DNA of 55,220 nt from Vicinamibacteraceae bacterium (GTDB taxonomy: Bacteria > Acidobacteriota > Vicinamibacteria > Marinacidobacterales > Marinacidobacteraceae), in contig JAAXGQ010000021.1 in the NCBI GenBank assembly GCA_012271265.1, positions 34,246 through 89,465 of the forward strand, written 5' to 3'. The first letter of the stretch is position 1, and the number at the start of each line of letters is the position of its first letter. The notes beneath the pieces were generated by a model. That model did not search any database and was not told where the DNA came from. It saw only the letters and a list, made by a program, of their open reading frames with translations. A program made the position numbers and the translations under genes. Shown one piece after another: positions 34,531 to 42,475 of this stretch.

Positions 34531-34782
34531 ATGCGCGAACTAACCGCCAAGGAGGCCAAGAACCGGTTCGGCCAGCTGCTTCGGTTCGCCCAGCAGGGAC
34601 CCGTGCGCGTCACCCGAAACGGCACACCGGTGGGCGTGATGCTCTCGGTGGAGCAGTTCAAACGACTGCGCGGAACCGCTTGGGACCGGTTGGCGGGCGC
34701 GATGGACGCCATGAGCCAGGAGGCAGCCGCCAACGGCCTGACGCCAGCGGCGTTGGAGTCCCTGCTCTCCGATGATGGGTGA
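34531..34782 (+). CDS. Type II antitoxin, Phd/YefM family
   Basis: An 83-residue antitoxin. The N-terminal DNA-binding fold is typical: MRELTAKEAKNRFGQLLRFA, GPVRVTRNGTPVGVMLS and VEQFKRL. The C-terminal part (AWDRLAGAMDAMSQEAA) is the region expected to wrap around the toxin. ATG 34531 is chosen because it begins right after the operator palindromes and matches the family N-terminus; the frame is open upstream only through the hsdS remnant. Its last codons overlap the toxin start by 8-11 bases, so synthesis of the two is coupled. It likely represses its own promoter with the toxin as co-repressor. Confidence 0.9.
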   Translation: MRELTAKEAKNRFGQLLRFAQQGPVRVTRNGTPVGVMLSVEQFKRLRGTAWDRLAGAMDAMSQEAAANGLTPAALESLLSDDG

Positions 34783-35227
34783 CAGGGTCGTACTCGACAC
34801 CAACGTCCTGATCAGCGCCGCCCTCACCCAGACAGGCACACCTCGCAGGGTGGTCGATCTGGTCAGAGCGCGCAACGGGGTCGTTCTCTTCAGCGACGAA
34901 ACGTTCGCCGAGCTTTGCCGTCGGATCCTCGGCTCGAAGTTCGACCCATACGTGAGCCGGGAATCCCGCGCAGCCCTGGTCGCGCTGCTGGGCGCGGTTG
35001 CGGAATGGGTGCCCATCGCCGGTGCCGCGCTCGGCTGCCGCGACCCCGCCGACGACAAGGTCCTGGAGACCGCCCTCATGGGTCGCGCCGACCATCTGGT
35101 GACGGGCGACGGCGACCTGCTCGCCATGTCGCCGTTCCATGGGATACCGATCATCACACCGGCCCGCTTTCTGGCGCTTCATGTGCAAGGGAGTGCGACC
35201 GCACGCCACCCTGGCGAGCGCGACTAG
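34772..35227 (+). CDS. PIN-domain toxin component
   Basis: A 151-residue PIN nuclease of the toxin-antitoxin PIN family (COG1569-like). The acidic metal-binding residues are visible: VVLDTNVLISAAL (first Asp), the Glu in SDETFAELCRR, and the C-terminal CRDPADDKVLETAL and LVTGDGDLL Asp residues. Such toxins cleave RNA when the antitoxin is degraded. The start is ATG 34772, or the adjacent ATG 34775, overlapping the antitoxin stop. Pairing of a Phd antitoxin with a PIN toxin is common. The pair sits between an hsdS remnant and repeat arrays, so it lies on accessory DNA. Confidence 0.88.
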   Translation: MMGDRVVLDTNVLISAALTQTGTPRRVVDLVRARNGVVLFSDETFAELCRRILGSKFDPYVSRESRAALVALLGAVAEWVPIAGAALGCRDPADDKVLETALMGRADHLVTGDGDLLAMSPFHGIPIITPARFLALHVQGSATARHPGERD

Positions 35228-35330
35228 GGAAATAGCGGCGTGAGCTGGGGGAACAAGCTGGGGCAATAGCAAGAAAAACTGGGGAATTCGTGAAATCCGT
35301 CCCGCCCGGGTAGTGTCCGTAGGGTGCCGA
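35228..35330. other. Relatively A-rich gap after the toxin gene
   Basis: A short non-coding interval, less GC-rich than its surroundings. It contains three loosely repeated CTGGGG(N)AA motifs between 35240 and 35285. No hairpin, promoter or gene can be supported. It separates the toxin-antitoxin module from array D. Confidence 0.4.
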
Positions 35331-35331
35331 T

Positions 35332-36056
35332 GGCCGGCGGGGACGCCGGCGCTCCATGGGGCCGGTCCGGCGACTGACAGCCCAGGTCACGGCGAGGTTG
35401 AGGAGCATGCCCGGGGCGGCGATGTCCGGCGGGGACGCCGGCGCTCCAAGGGGCCGGTCCGGCGGGTGACGGCCCAGGTCGCGGCGAAGTTCAGGAGCAT
35501 GCCCATGGCGCCGATGGCCGGCGAGGACGCCGGCGCTCCATGGGGCGGGTCCGGCGGGTGACGGCCCAGGTCGCGGCGAAGTTCAGGAGCATGCCCGGGG
35601 CGCCGCTGGCCGGCGAGGACGCGGGCGCTCCATGGGGCGGGTCCGGCGGCTGCCAGCCGAGGTCGCGGCGAAGTTGAGGAGCATGCCGGGGCGGCGGTGG
35701 CCGGCGGGGACGCCGGCGCTCCATGGGCGAAGTTCAGGAGCATCCCCAGGGCGGCGGTGGCCGGCGGGGATGCCGGCGCTGCATGGGCGAAGTTCAGGAG
35801 CATCCCCAGGGCGCCGATGGCCGGCGGGGACGCCGGCGCTCCATGGGCGAAGTTGAGGAGCATGCCCGGGGCGCCGATGGCCGGCGGGGACGCCGGCGCT
35901 CCATGGGCGAAGTTCAGGAGCGTGCCCAGGGCGGCGGTGGCCGGCGGGGACGCCGGGGCTGCATGGGGCGGGTCCGGCGGCTGCCAGCCGAGGTCGCGGC
36001 GAGGTTGAGGAGCATGCCCGGGGCGGCGATGGCCGGCGAGGGCGCCGGCGCTCCAT
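35332..36056. repeat. Composite array D: hairpin repeat plus copies of the symporter gene's 3' end
   Basis: Ten hairpin cores (mostly GCCGGCGGGGACGCCGGC), beginning at 35332, 35424, 35516, 35608, 35699, 35759, 35819, 35879, 35939 and 36031. Spacings are 92, 92, 92, 91, 60, 60, 60, 60 and 92. In the 92-bp units the linker (GGTCCGGCGG...AAGTTCAGGAGCAT...GGCG) matches 36156-36220, which codes for the C-terminal segment GALGMLLNFAVTWAVSRR of the adjacent sodium symporter on the minus strand. The 60-bp units have lost 32 bp of that linker. All copies lie beyond the symporter stop, so they are duplicated coding fragments, not an extension of the gene. Confidence 0.92.
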
Positions 36057-36078
36057 GGCTGCCTCACCCGCCCGCCGG

Positions 36079-37782
36079 TCAGGGGGTCGGCGGTCGTGGA
36101 AGGGGCGCGCCGCCGCGGAGGGCGGCGACGATTTGGCGGCTCTCTTCCGGCGGTGGGCCGGTCCGGCGGCTGACGGCCCAGGTCACGGCGAAGTTCAGCA
36201 GCATCCCCAGGGCCCCGATGCCTTCCGGGCTGATCCCGAACCACCAGGCTTCGGGACCGCTCCATTCGAAGACCTTGAACCAGCCGATGTACGTGGCGGT
36301 GAACGCCGTCCCGGCGATCATGCCGGCGACTGCGCCCCTCGGCGTCACCCAGGTGGTGAACACTCCGAGCACGAGCACCGGAAAGAAGCTCGCCGCCGCA
36401 AGTCCGAAAGCGAAGGCGACCACCGCTGCCACATAGTCGGGCGGATAGATCCCCACGAGGATCGCCACCGCGATGGCTCCGGCCGCCGCGATCCGCGCGG
36501 CGCGGAGTTCCTGGCGCTCCGTCATGTTCGGCCGGAGGAAGCTCTTCAGCAGGTCGTGGGAGACCGACGCGGAAATCACCAGCAGCAGCCCCGCCGCGGT
36601 GGAGAGAGCGGCGGCGAGCCCCCCGGCTGCGACGAGGCCCACGACCCATGCGGGGAGTTCGGCGATCTCCGGGTTCGCGAGGACCATGATGTCCCGGTCG
36701 ATGATCAGTTCGGCGCCGGCGCCCTCCGAGTACTGGATCAGGCCGTCGCCGTTCCGGTCGGTGAACTGGATGAGACCGGTGGCCTGCCAGTTGCGGAACC
36801 AGTCCGGCGCTTCCGCCACCGGGGTCTGATGGAGGGTCTGGATCATGTTGACCCGGGCGAACGCGGCCACGGCCGGGGCGGTCGTGTAGAGGACGGCGAT
36901 GAAGAGAAGCGCCCACATCACGCTCCACCGGGCCAGCCGCGCGCTCTTCACGGTGTAGAAGCGGATGAGCACGTGGGGAAGGCCGGCCGTCCCGGTCATG
37001 AGAGCCGCCGTGATGGCGAAGACATCGAGCAGCGTTTTCTTGCCCGCGAGGAAAGCGCCGGTGTACTCCGGAAGGCCCAGGTCGACGTGGATCTGGTCAA
37101 TGGCCCGCAGGAGGAACATGCCGGCGCGTTCGCCCTCGATCAGCGGCGATCCGAACCCGAGCTGCGGGATCGGCGTCCCGGTCATCATCCAGGAGATCGC
37201 GCCGGCGGGGATGAGGAAGGCGACGATCAGGACGCAGTACTGCGCCACCTGGGTGTAGGTGATGCCGCGCATCCCCCCGAGGGTGGCGTAGAGCAGCACG
37301 ATCACGCCCCCGATCAGGACTCCGTATTCGACCGGAATCGTCAGGAACCGGGAGAAGACGACGCCGACGCCGCGCATCTGGCCGGCGACGTAGGTGAACG
37401 AGATGAACACCGCGCAGATCACCGCGGTGAGACGGGCGGCCTGCGAAGCGAAACGATCCCCGACGAACTCCGGAATCGTGTAGCGGCCGTAGCGGCGCAG
37501 GTAGGGGGCGACGAGCAGCGCCAGCAGGACGTAGCCGCCGGTCCAGCCCATCAGGTAGATGGCGCCGTCGTAGCCCATGAACGAGATGAGCCCGGCCATG
37601 GAGATGAAGGACGCGGCGCTCATCCAGTCGGCGCCGGTGGCCATCCCGTTCGCCAGCGCGGAGACGCCGCGCCCGGCGACGTAGAAACCGCTGGTGGTGC
37701 CGACCCGGCTCCACACCGCGATGGCGCTGTAGAGCGCGAAGCTTCCCGCGACGAAGACGAGCGTCCAGCCGGCGATGCTCAC
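36079..37782 (-). CDS. Sodium:solute symporter large subunit (acetate/organic acid type, SSS family)
   Basis: A 567-residue inner-membrane protein with about 13 hydrophobic segments. SSS-family landmarks are FYVAGRGVSALANGMATGADWMS, SFISMAGLISFMGYDG, RRYGRYTIPEFVGDRF, YATLGGMRGITYTQVAQY and AGTAFTATYIGWFKVFEW. It is closest by memory to the two-subunit VC_2705-type symporters related to ActP. A periplasmic or cytosolic loop at residues 342-353 (DRNGDGLIQYSE) is a textbook EF-hand calcium loop. The GTG start overlaps the small-subunit stop as GTGA. The 3' end of this gene is the source of the repeats in the downstream array. Substrate inferred: acetate, lactate or a similar monocarboxylate. 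Confidence 0.9.
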   Translation of the reverse strand: MSIAGWTLVFVAGSFALYSAIAVWSRVGTTSGFYVAGRGVSALANGMATGADWMSAASFISMAGLISFMGYDGAIYLMGWTGGYVLLALLVAPYLRRYGRYTIPEFVGDRFASQAARLTAVICAVFISFTYVAGQMRGVGVVFSRFLTIPVEYGVLIGGVIVLLYATLGGMRGITYTQVAQYCVLIVAFLIPAGAISWMMTGTPIPQLGFGSPLIEGERAGMFLLRAIDQIHVDLGLPEYTGAFLAGKKTLLDVFAITAALMTGTAGLPHVLIRFYTVKSARLARWSVMWALLFIAVLYTTAPAVAAFARVNMIQTLHQTPVAEAPDWFRNWQATGLIQFTDRNGDGLIQYSEGAGAELIIDRDIMVLANPEIAELPAWVVGLVAAGGLAAALSTAAGLLLVISASVSHDLLKSFLRPNMTERQELRAARIAAAGAIAVAILVGIYPPDYVAAVVAFAFGLAAASFFPVLVLGVFTTWVTPRGAVAGMIAGTAFTATYIGWFKVFEWSGPEAWWFGISPEGIGALGMLLNFAVTWAVSRRTGPPPEESRQIVAALRGGAPLPRPPTP

Positions 37783-38072
37783 GGCGCCTCGTCCTCTGCC
37801 GCTCCGGCATCATCCTCGTTGCTCTCGATGCGGTCCATCACGGCCGCGTTCACGACAAGGAGAACCAGGAAGATCAGGATCGAGCCCTGCTGGGCGAACC
37901 AGAATCCGAGCGGGAACCCGCCCATCCAGATTCGGTTGAGCGGGGCGGCGAAGAGCACGCCGAGGCCGAGCGAGGCCGTGAACCAGATGACGAGCAACAC
38001 CGCGATGAGGCGGAGGCTCCGCCGCCAGCGCTTCACCGCGGCCGCATCGGGGCGGTCCCGGCCACCCGTCAT
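37779..38072 (-). CDS. DUF4212 symporter small subunit
   Basis: A 97-residue protein with two membrane segments ([20 protein letters not shown] and [17 protein letters not shown]). It has the family block [23 protein letters not shown] between them (conserved core [12 protein letters not shown]). This is the small subunit that regularly precedes VC_2705-type sodium:solute symporters. Its acidic C-terminus ([15 protein letters not shown]) is cytoplasmic by the positive-inside rule. The stop overlaps the GTG of the large subunit, so stoichiometric translation is expected. The gap up to 38218 is a divergent promoter region with a TATATC/TATAG-type A+T island near 38141-38146. Confidence 0.88.
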   Translation of the reverse strand: MTGGRDRPDAAAVKRWRRSLRLIAVLLVIWFTASLGLGVLFAAPLNRIWMGGFPLGFWFAQQGSILIFLVLLVVNAAVMDRIESNEDDAGAAEDEAP

Positions 38073-38218
38073 CCCGCCGCCAGAGCCCGCGATCTCCGGG
38101 CTGCGCCGCGCCCTCGAAGGCGATCCATGGGGCGGCAGGCTATATCAACCCGGGCTGGGGCCTTCCCCATAGACTGCGGCGGGCGGCGGCGCGACAGGCC
38201 GACGCCAGGGAGACGGCC

Positions 38219-39556
38219 ATGACGATCGACGATCCGGGGGGTGGGACCAGGCGCCGCGCCGCGCTCTGTCGAAGTGTGCCCGGAGCCCTTCTCGCCGGCG
38301 CGCTCCTCGTTGCCTGCGCCGCTCCGCCTTCCGGCGCCGGAGCGCCCGCTCTGGATCCGGAGCGGCTGGCCCGACTCGACCGCGTGCTCGAGAGCTACGT
38401 CGAAGAAGGAAGCCTCCCCGGCGCGGTGGCGCTCGTGGCCCGGGGCGGCGAGACGGTGTACCTGAAGGCTGTCGGCGAGCGCGACCGCGAGGCAAGAGAC
38501 CCGATGGAAGTCGACGACCTGTTCCGGATTGCATCGCAAACCAAGGCGATCGTCAGCGTGGCGGTGATGATGCTCCAGGAGGAGGGGCGGCTCCTTCTCA
38601 CCCACCCCGTGGGCCGCTACCTGCCGGAATACGGAGAGACGACCGTCGCGAACCCCCGCCCCGACGGGTCCTACGCAGTGGTTCCGGCCCGGCAGCCGAT
38701 CACCATCCGCCATCTTCTGACCCACACGGCCGGGATCTCCTACGGCGGGGGGCCGGCCGCGGAGGAGTGGGAGGCGGCCGGCATCCAGGGTTGGTACTTC
38801 GCCGACCGCGAGGAGCCGATTCGCGAGACGGTGCGCGGGATGGCCGCGCTGCCCTTTGACGCCCACCCCGGCGAGGCATGGGTCTACGGCTATGCGACGG
38901 ACATCCTGGGAGCGGTGGTCGAGGTGGCTTCCGGGCTGCCGCTCGACGAGTTTCTCCGCACCCGGATCTTCGAGCCGCTGGGGATGGAGGACACGCACTT
39001 CTACCTCCCGGAGGAGAAGCGGGACCGGCTGACGGTGGTGTATTCGGCCGGCCGCAACGGCCTCGAACGCGCTCCGGATCCCGGCGGGATGGTGGGGCAG
39101 GGGGCGTACGTCAAGGGACCCCGGACGAGCTTCTCCGGCGGAGCGGGGCTCCTGTCCACGGCCTCGGACTACGCCCGCTTCCTCCAGATGATGCTGAACG
39201 GCGGCAAGCTGGGCGACGCCCGCATCCTCTCTCCGAAGAGCGTCGAACTCATGACCGTGGACCACCTCTCCGGACTCCTGTTGACCCAGGTCGACGAGGT
39301 CGGCAGCGGGTTCGGCAGCGAACCAGGCGTCGGCTTCGGACTCGGTTTCCGAATCGTCGAGGACGTGGGCGCCCGGGGCGCGCCCGGCTCCGAAGGGGAG
39401 TACGGCTGGGGAGGCGCCTATCACTCGACCTACTGGGTCGACCCGGCCGAGGAGGTGGTCGTCGTGTACCTCTCGCAACTCATTCCATCCGGCGGCATTG
39501 ATGACCACGCGCGGCTCCGGGCGATGGTTTATCAGGCGGTCACCACGACCGACTGA
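38219..39556 (+). CDS. Serine hydrolase, beta-lactamase/class C family, lipoprotein
   Basis: A 445-residue exported protein with a lipobox ([11 protein letters not shown]). The beta-lactamase fold has the nucleophile in [17 protein letters not shown] (Ser-x-x-Lys), the second motif as [14 protein letters not shown] (Tyr at the expected place), [14 protein letters not shown], and a third motif region [15 protein letters not shown] in place of KTG. Such proteins act as esterases, D-Ala-D-Ala peptidases or peptide hydrolases; few are true beta-lactamases. The gene is single and divergent from the symporter operon. ATG 38219 has a plausible signal peptide directly after it. Confidence 0.87.
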   Translation: MTIDDPGGGTRRRAALCRSVPGALLAGALLVACAAPPSGAGAPALDPERLARLDRVLESYVEEGSLPGAVALVARGGETVYLKAVGERDREARDPMEVDDLFRIASQTKAIVSVAVMMLQEEGRLLLTHPVGRYLPEYGETTVANPRPDGSYAVVPARQPITIRHLLTHTAGISYGGGPAAEEWEAAGIQGWYFADREEPIRETVRGMAALPFDAHPGEAWVYGYATDILGAVVEVASGLPLDEFLRTRIFEPLGMEDTHFYLPEEKRDRLTVVYSAGRNGLERAPDPGGMVGQGAYVKGPRTSFSGGAGLLSTASDYARFLQMMLNGGKLGDARILSPKSVELMTVDHLSGLLLTQVDEVGSGFGSEPGVGFGLGFRIVEDVGARGAPGSEGEYGWGGAYHSTYWVDPAEEVVVVYLSQLIPSGGIDDHARLRAMVYQAVTTTD

Positions 39557-39565
39557 CGGCCCCGG

Positions 39566-40939
39566 TCAGACGAAGCCGAACAGCGGCGGAAACGCGACGA
39601 CGACGAAGGCCGCCCAGGCCGCGTAGACCGGCAGGAATCCGGTCTGCCAGCGCGCCAGAGCGGGGAAGGATCCGTTGCCCCGCAGGAAGGCGAGAAGGAG
39701 CCAGGCCGACCCGGCGAGGTTGACCAGCAGGATCAGGTTCTCGCCGAGGGCGGCGCTCCGATTGGGGGTGAGGCCGAACTCCGAGACGCGGCCGACCATG
39801 GCGGCCAGCGCCACGAGGTCCACGGCAAGGGCGGCGAGCACGAGCACCAGGGAGATGACGTCCCATGCGCCGGGGCGTGCGCCGCTGTCCCGCGCGGCGA
39901 CGGAATAGAGCACGAGGCCGACGATCAGGACGAGCAGCACGTCAAGGCCGATGAGCACTTCCCGGTCGGCCGCCATGCCCTGAGCGATCCAGGCCATCGT
40001 GGCCAGAAAGGCGAGAAGAGCCGCTGCGAAGAGCGGGGTGAAGACCCGCGCCAGCATCGGCGCGAGTTCGGTGCTCATCGCGCGCCGGCCGTGCACCAGG
40101 AAGACCGCCAGCACGATGGCCCCGGCCGCCCCCGAGGGGACGAGCCACTGCTCGATGAACCATTCCCGGGCCTCGACCCCGATGGCGCCGAAGAGGAAGA
40201 AGCTGAGTCCGGCGAGGACCATGCCGCCGAGCCAGACGAGGACGAAGTGGATGAAGAGTTCACCGCTGAAGCGGACGAGCCGCATCCGCTCGCGGTGACT
40301 CTTCCAGCGTCCGCCGACCAGGACGAAACCGACCGCGGCCCAGAGCACAATCGGGGCGTGCGCCGTCGTCAGACCGCCGGTGGAGCCGCCCGGGACAAAC
40401 GGGTACGCGTTGGCGAAGATTCCGGCCAGCAGGAAGCCCGCTCCGGCCACAAGCGCCGTCCTGCGGTCGATCCCCCGGCGCCAACCCAGGTAGACGGCCA
40501 CCCACGGCAGCACGAAGAGCCCCAGGTTGCGGAGGTAGAAGTCCGTTTCGACGGCAATCCGCCAGCCGAAGAGCTCCGGCGCCTTCACGGTGAGAGCTGC
40601 GCCAAGGGCGAGTCCGAACGCCGCGAGAGCCTCGATCCGCGCGGCGCGACTCTCCGCCGGCGCCGGGGTTCCGAACCCCATGGCGCCCTTGAGGAAGCCG
40701 CGCGATGCCGCGAATCGTCGCGTCTCCGGATCGCGGCGGGCGAGCCGGCGGATGGCGACGAGAAACGCCTCTCCGGCGCTCAGGCCCATGCCCGTCAGCG
40801 CGTCGATCTCGTGCCCGAGATCCCGTTCGGCCGCCGCGACGTCTTCCCCGCGGCCCCGACGCCGCCGGAGAAAGCGCCGCCAGGCGCCCATGCCGGCAGC
40901 TCTGGCGGCCGTTCCCTCCGACATCCCCGGTCTCTTCAA
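39566..40939 (-). CDS. Polytopic membrane protein with permease-prefix-like N-terminus
   Basis: A 457-residue protein. The cytoplasmic N-terminal roughly 110 residues include a permease-prefix-like helical segment (EIDALTGMGLSAGEAFLVAI). About 11 hydrophobic helices follow (FGLALGAALTV; LGLFVLPWVAVYLGW; LVAGAGFLLAGIFANAY; FIHFVLVWLGGMVLAGLSFFL and others). No catalytic motif is recognised. It may belong to the DUF4153-type uncharacterised membrane proteins, but I cannot confirm this. It converges with the serine hydrolase gene (nine-base gap) and diverges from coxM. The start may be ATG 40939 or the Met six codons on (40924). Confidence 0.65.
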   Translation of the reverse strand: MKRPGMSEGTAARAAGMGAWRRFLRRRRGRGEDVAAAERDLGHEIDALTGMGLSAGEAFLVAIRRLARRDPETRRFAASRGFLKGAMGFGTPAPAESRAARIEALAAFGLALGAALTVKAPELFGWRIAVETDFYLRNLGLFVLPWVAVYLGWRRGIDRRTALVAGAGFLLAGIFANAYPFVPGGSTGGLTTAHAPIVLWAAVGFVLVGGRWKSHRERMRLVRFSGELFIHFVLVWLGGMVLAGLSFFLFGAIGVEAREWFIEQWLVPSGAAGAIVLAVFLVHGRRAMSTELAPMLARVFTPLFAAALLAFLATMAWIAQGMAADREVLIGLDVLLVLIVGLVLYSVAARDSGARPGAWDVISLVLVLAALAVDLVALAAMVGRVSEFGLTPNRSAALGENLILLVNLAGSAWLLLAFLRGNGSFPALARWQTGFLPVYAAWAAFVVVAFPPLFGFV

Positions 40940-41060
40940 ATCGCCCGCCCTGACCGCTCGTCTCCTGCTCCTCGAGGAACGGAAGGCTGCCTGCGGGGCG
41001 CCGCCGCCCGTGGCTTCGACAGGGGCTGGTATGTTCGGTTCACGACAAGGAGGCCGTTCC

Positions 41061-41987
41061 GTGATTCCACCGCAGTTTGACTATCACGTACCGGAGAGTC
41101 TGGCGGATGCCAGCCGGCTCCTGCTGGCGAACCCCGAGGCGAAGCTGCTGGCGGGGGGACACAGCCTCATCCCGATGATGCGGTTCCGGTTGGCGGAACC
41201 GTCCGCCCTGGTGGACCTGAGGAAGATCCCGGGGCTCGCGGGGATCGGCGAAGCGGAGGGCTGCCTGCGCATCGGGGCGATGACCCGCGAGTCCGAACTC
41301 GAGAAGTCGGAGCTGGTGCAAGGCCGCTACCCGCTGCTCGCCGACACCGCCCGAGTGATTGGGGATCCCCTGGTGCGGAACCTGGCGACAGTCGGCGGGA
41401 ACGTGGCCCACGCGGATCCGGGGAACGACCACCCGGCGACGATGCTGGCCTACCGGGCCTCGTTCGTGGGCAGGTCGTTTCCCGACCGGAGGAGTGGAAC
41501 CCTGCTGGAACAGCGTCACGAGCTGCCGCTCCAGGCTGAAGACCGCACGATCGGGGCGGATGATTTCTTCACCGGGCCCTTCTCCACCTGCCTGAAGCCG
41601 GGGGAAATCCTGATCGAGATCCGGATCCCGGCGCCCGAGGCCGGTTCCGGGGGCGCCTACGAGAAGTTCGAACGGAAGGTGGGCGACTACGCGGTGGCCG
41701 CGGTGGCGGTTCAGCTGCGGCTCGAAGGCGGCCGCATCGCCGAGGCCGGGGTGGCGCTCACCAATGTCGGCCTCACGCCGATCCGGGCCTCGGCGGCGGA
41801 AGCGGCGCTCATCGGTTCCGACGGCGGGGAAGCGGCGCTCGACGAGGCGGCCGGCGCCGCAGCCGCGGCGGCCGAGCCTCACGAGGATCACCGGGGCTCG
41901 GTGGAGTACAAGCGTGCCGTCGTGCGCACGCTCACCTTCCGGGCGGCCTCGCGGGCCGTCGCGCGGGCAAAGGAGGCACCGGCGTGA
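41061..41987 (+). CDS. coxM: Aerobic CO dehydrogenase FAD-binding medium subunit
   Basis: A 308-residue flavoprotein subunit that takes electrons from the Fe-S subunit. FAD motifs are LLAGGHSLIPMMRFRLAEP and TVGGNVAHADPGNDHPA, and the C-terminal CO-dehydrogenase flavoprotein domain includes KVGDYAVAAVAVQLRL. GTG 41061 follows AAGGAGG (41047-41053) at ideal spacing, so the long upstream open frame is discarded. Between GNDHPA and DDFFTGPF there are about 15-20 more residues (ASFVGRSFPDRRSGTLLEQ) than I expect for the family; this may be an insertion or a compensated frameshift. It is the first gene of coxMSL, the order typical of form I enzymes. The stop overlaps coxS as GTGA. Confidence 0.9.
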   Translation: MIPPQFDYHVPESLADASRLLLANPEAKLLAGGHSLIPMMRFRLAEPSALVDLRKIPGLAGIGEAEGCLRIGAMTRESELEKSELVQGRYPLLADTARVIGDPLVRNLATVGGNVAHADPGNDHPATMLAYRASFVGRSFPDRRSGTLLEQRHELPLQAEDRTIGADDFFTGPFSTCLKPGEILIEIRIPAPEAGSGGAYEKFERKVGDYAVAAVAVQLRLEGGRIAEAGVALTNVGLTPIRASAAEAALIGSDGGEAALDEAAGAAAAAAEPHEDHRGSVEYKRAVVRTLTFRAASRAVARAKEAPA

Positions 41988-42475
41988 GCAGTCACCACGT
42001 CACGATCCAGGTCAACGGGGAAGAGCACGCGCGCGAAGTCGAGGCGCGGCTGCTTCTCGTCCACTTCATTCGCGAGGAGCTCGGACTCACCGGGACCCAC
42101 ATCGGCTGCGACACCACCTCCTGCGGGGCGTGCACCGTCCTGCTCGACGGGACGCCGGTCAAGAGCTGCACCGTTCTCGCGGTCGCCGCCGGCGGTTCCC
42201 GCGTCACGACCGTGGAAGGGATGGGGAACGGCGAACTGCACCCGGTCCAGCAGGGGTTCACCGAAAAGCACGGCCTCCAGTGCGGCTTCTGCACGCCGGG
42301 GATGATGCTGACCTCGAAGGCCCTCCTGGAGGCGAATCCGGATCCCCAGGAGGACGAGATTCGCTGGGGCATCTCCGGAAACCTCTGCCGCTGCACCGGT
42401 TATGTGAACATCGTCAAGGCGGTGCGGCGCGCAGCGGAAATCATGAAGGAATCGAAGGAGAACGGCGATGGCTAA
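41984..42475 (+). CDS. coxS: Aerobic CO dehydrogenase [2Fe-2S] small subunit
   Basis: A 163-residue iron-sulfur subunit with two [2Fe-2S] clusters. The plant-ferredoxin-like cluster has GCDTTSCGACTVLLDG with its fourth Cys in KSCTVLAV. The helical-domain cluster has LQCGFCTPGMM and LCRCTGYVNIVKAV. It shuttles electrons from the molybdenum centre in CoxL to the FAD of CoxM. GTG 41984 overlaps the coxM stop, and the TAA stop overlaps coxL by eight bases, so all three subunits are translationally coupled. All eight cluster cysteines are visible, so the subunit should be functional. Confidence 0.93.
   Translation: MSSHHVTIQVNGEEHAREVEARLLLVHFIREELGLTGTHIGCDTTSCGACTVLLDGTPVKSCTVLAVAAGGSRVTTVEGMGNGELHPVQQGFTEKHGLQCGFCTPGMMLTSKALLEANPDPQEDEIRWGISGNLCRCTGYVNIVKAVRRAAEIMKESKENGDG

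Noticed and set aside
35699-35999. Evenly spaced 60-bp repeats resembling a CRISPR array
   Set aside because: The whole unit is repeated, with no variable spacers; the linkers are copies of the symporter gene end and no cas gene is nearby.
36079-36928. A fusion of the symporter with the downstream repeat-encoded frame
   Set aside because: The symporter ends at a TGA at 36081-36079 with a normal C-terminus; the 35387-36928 open frame is in another register.
38219-39556. Calling this serine hydrolase a beta-lactamase resistance gene
   Set aside because: The SxxK motif is present, but the second and third motifs do not match true class C beta-lactamases.
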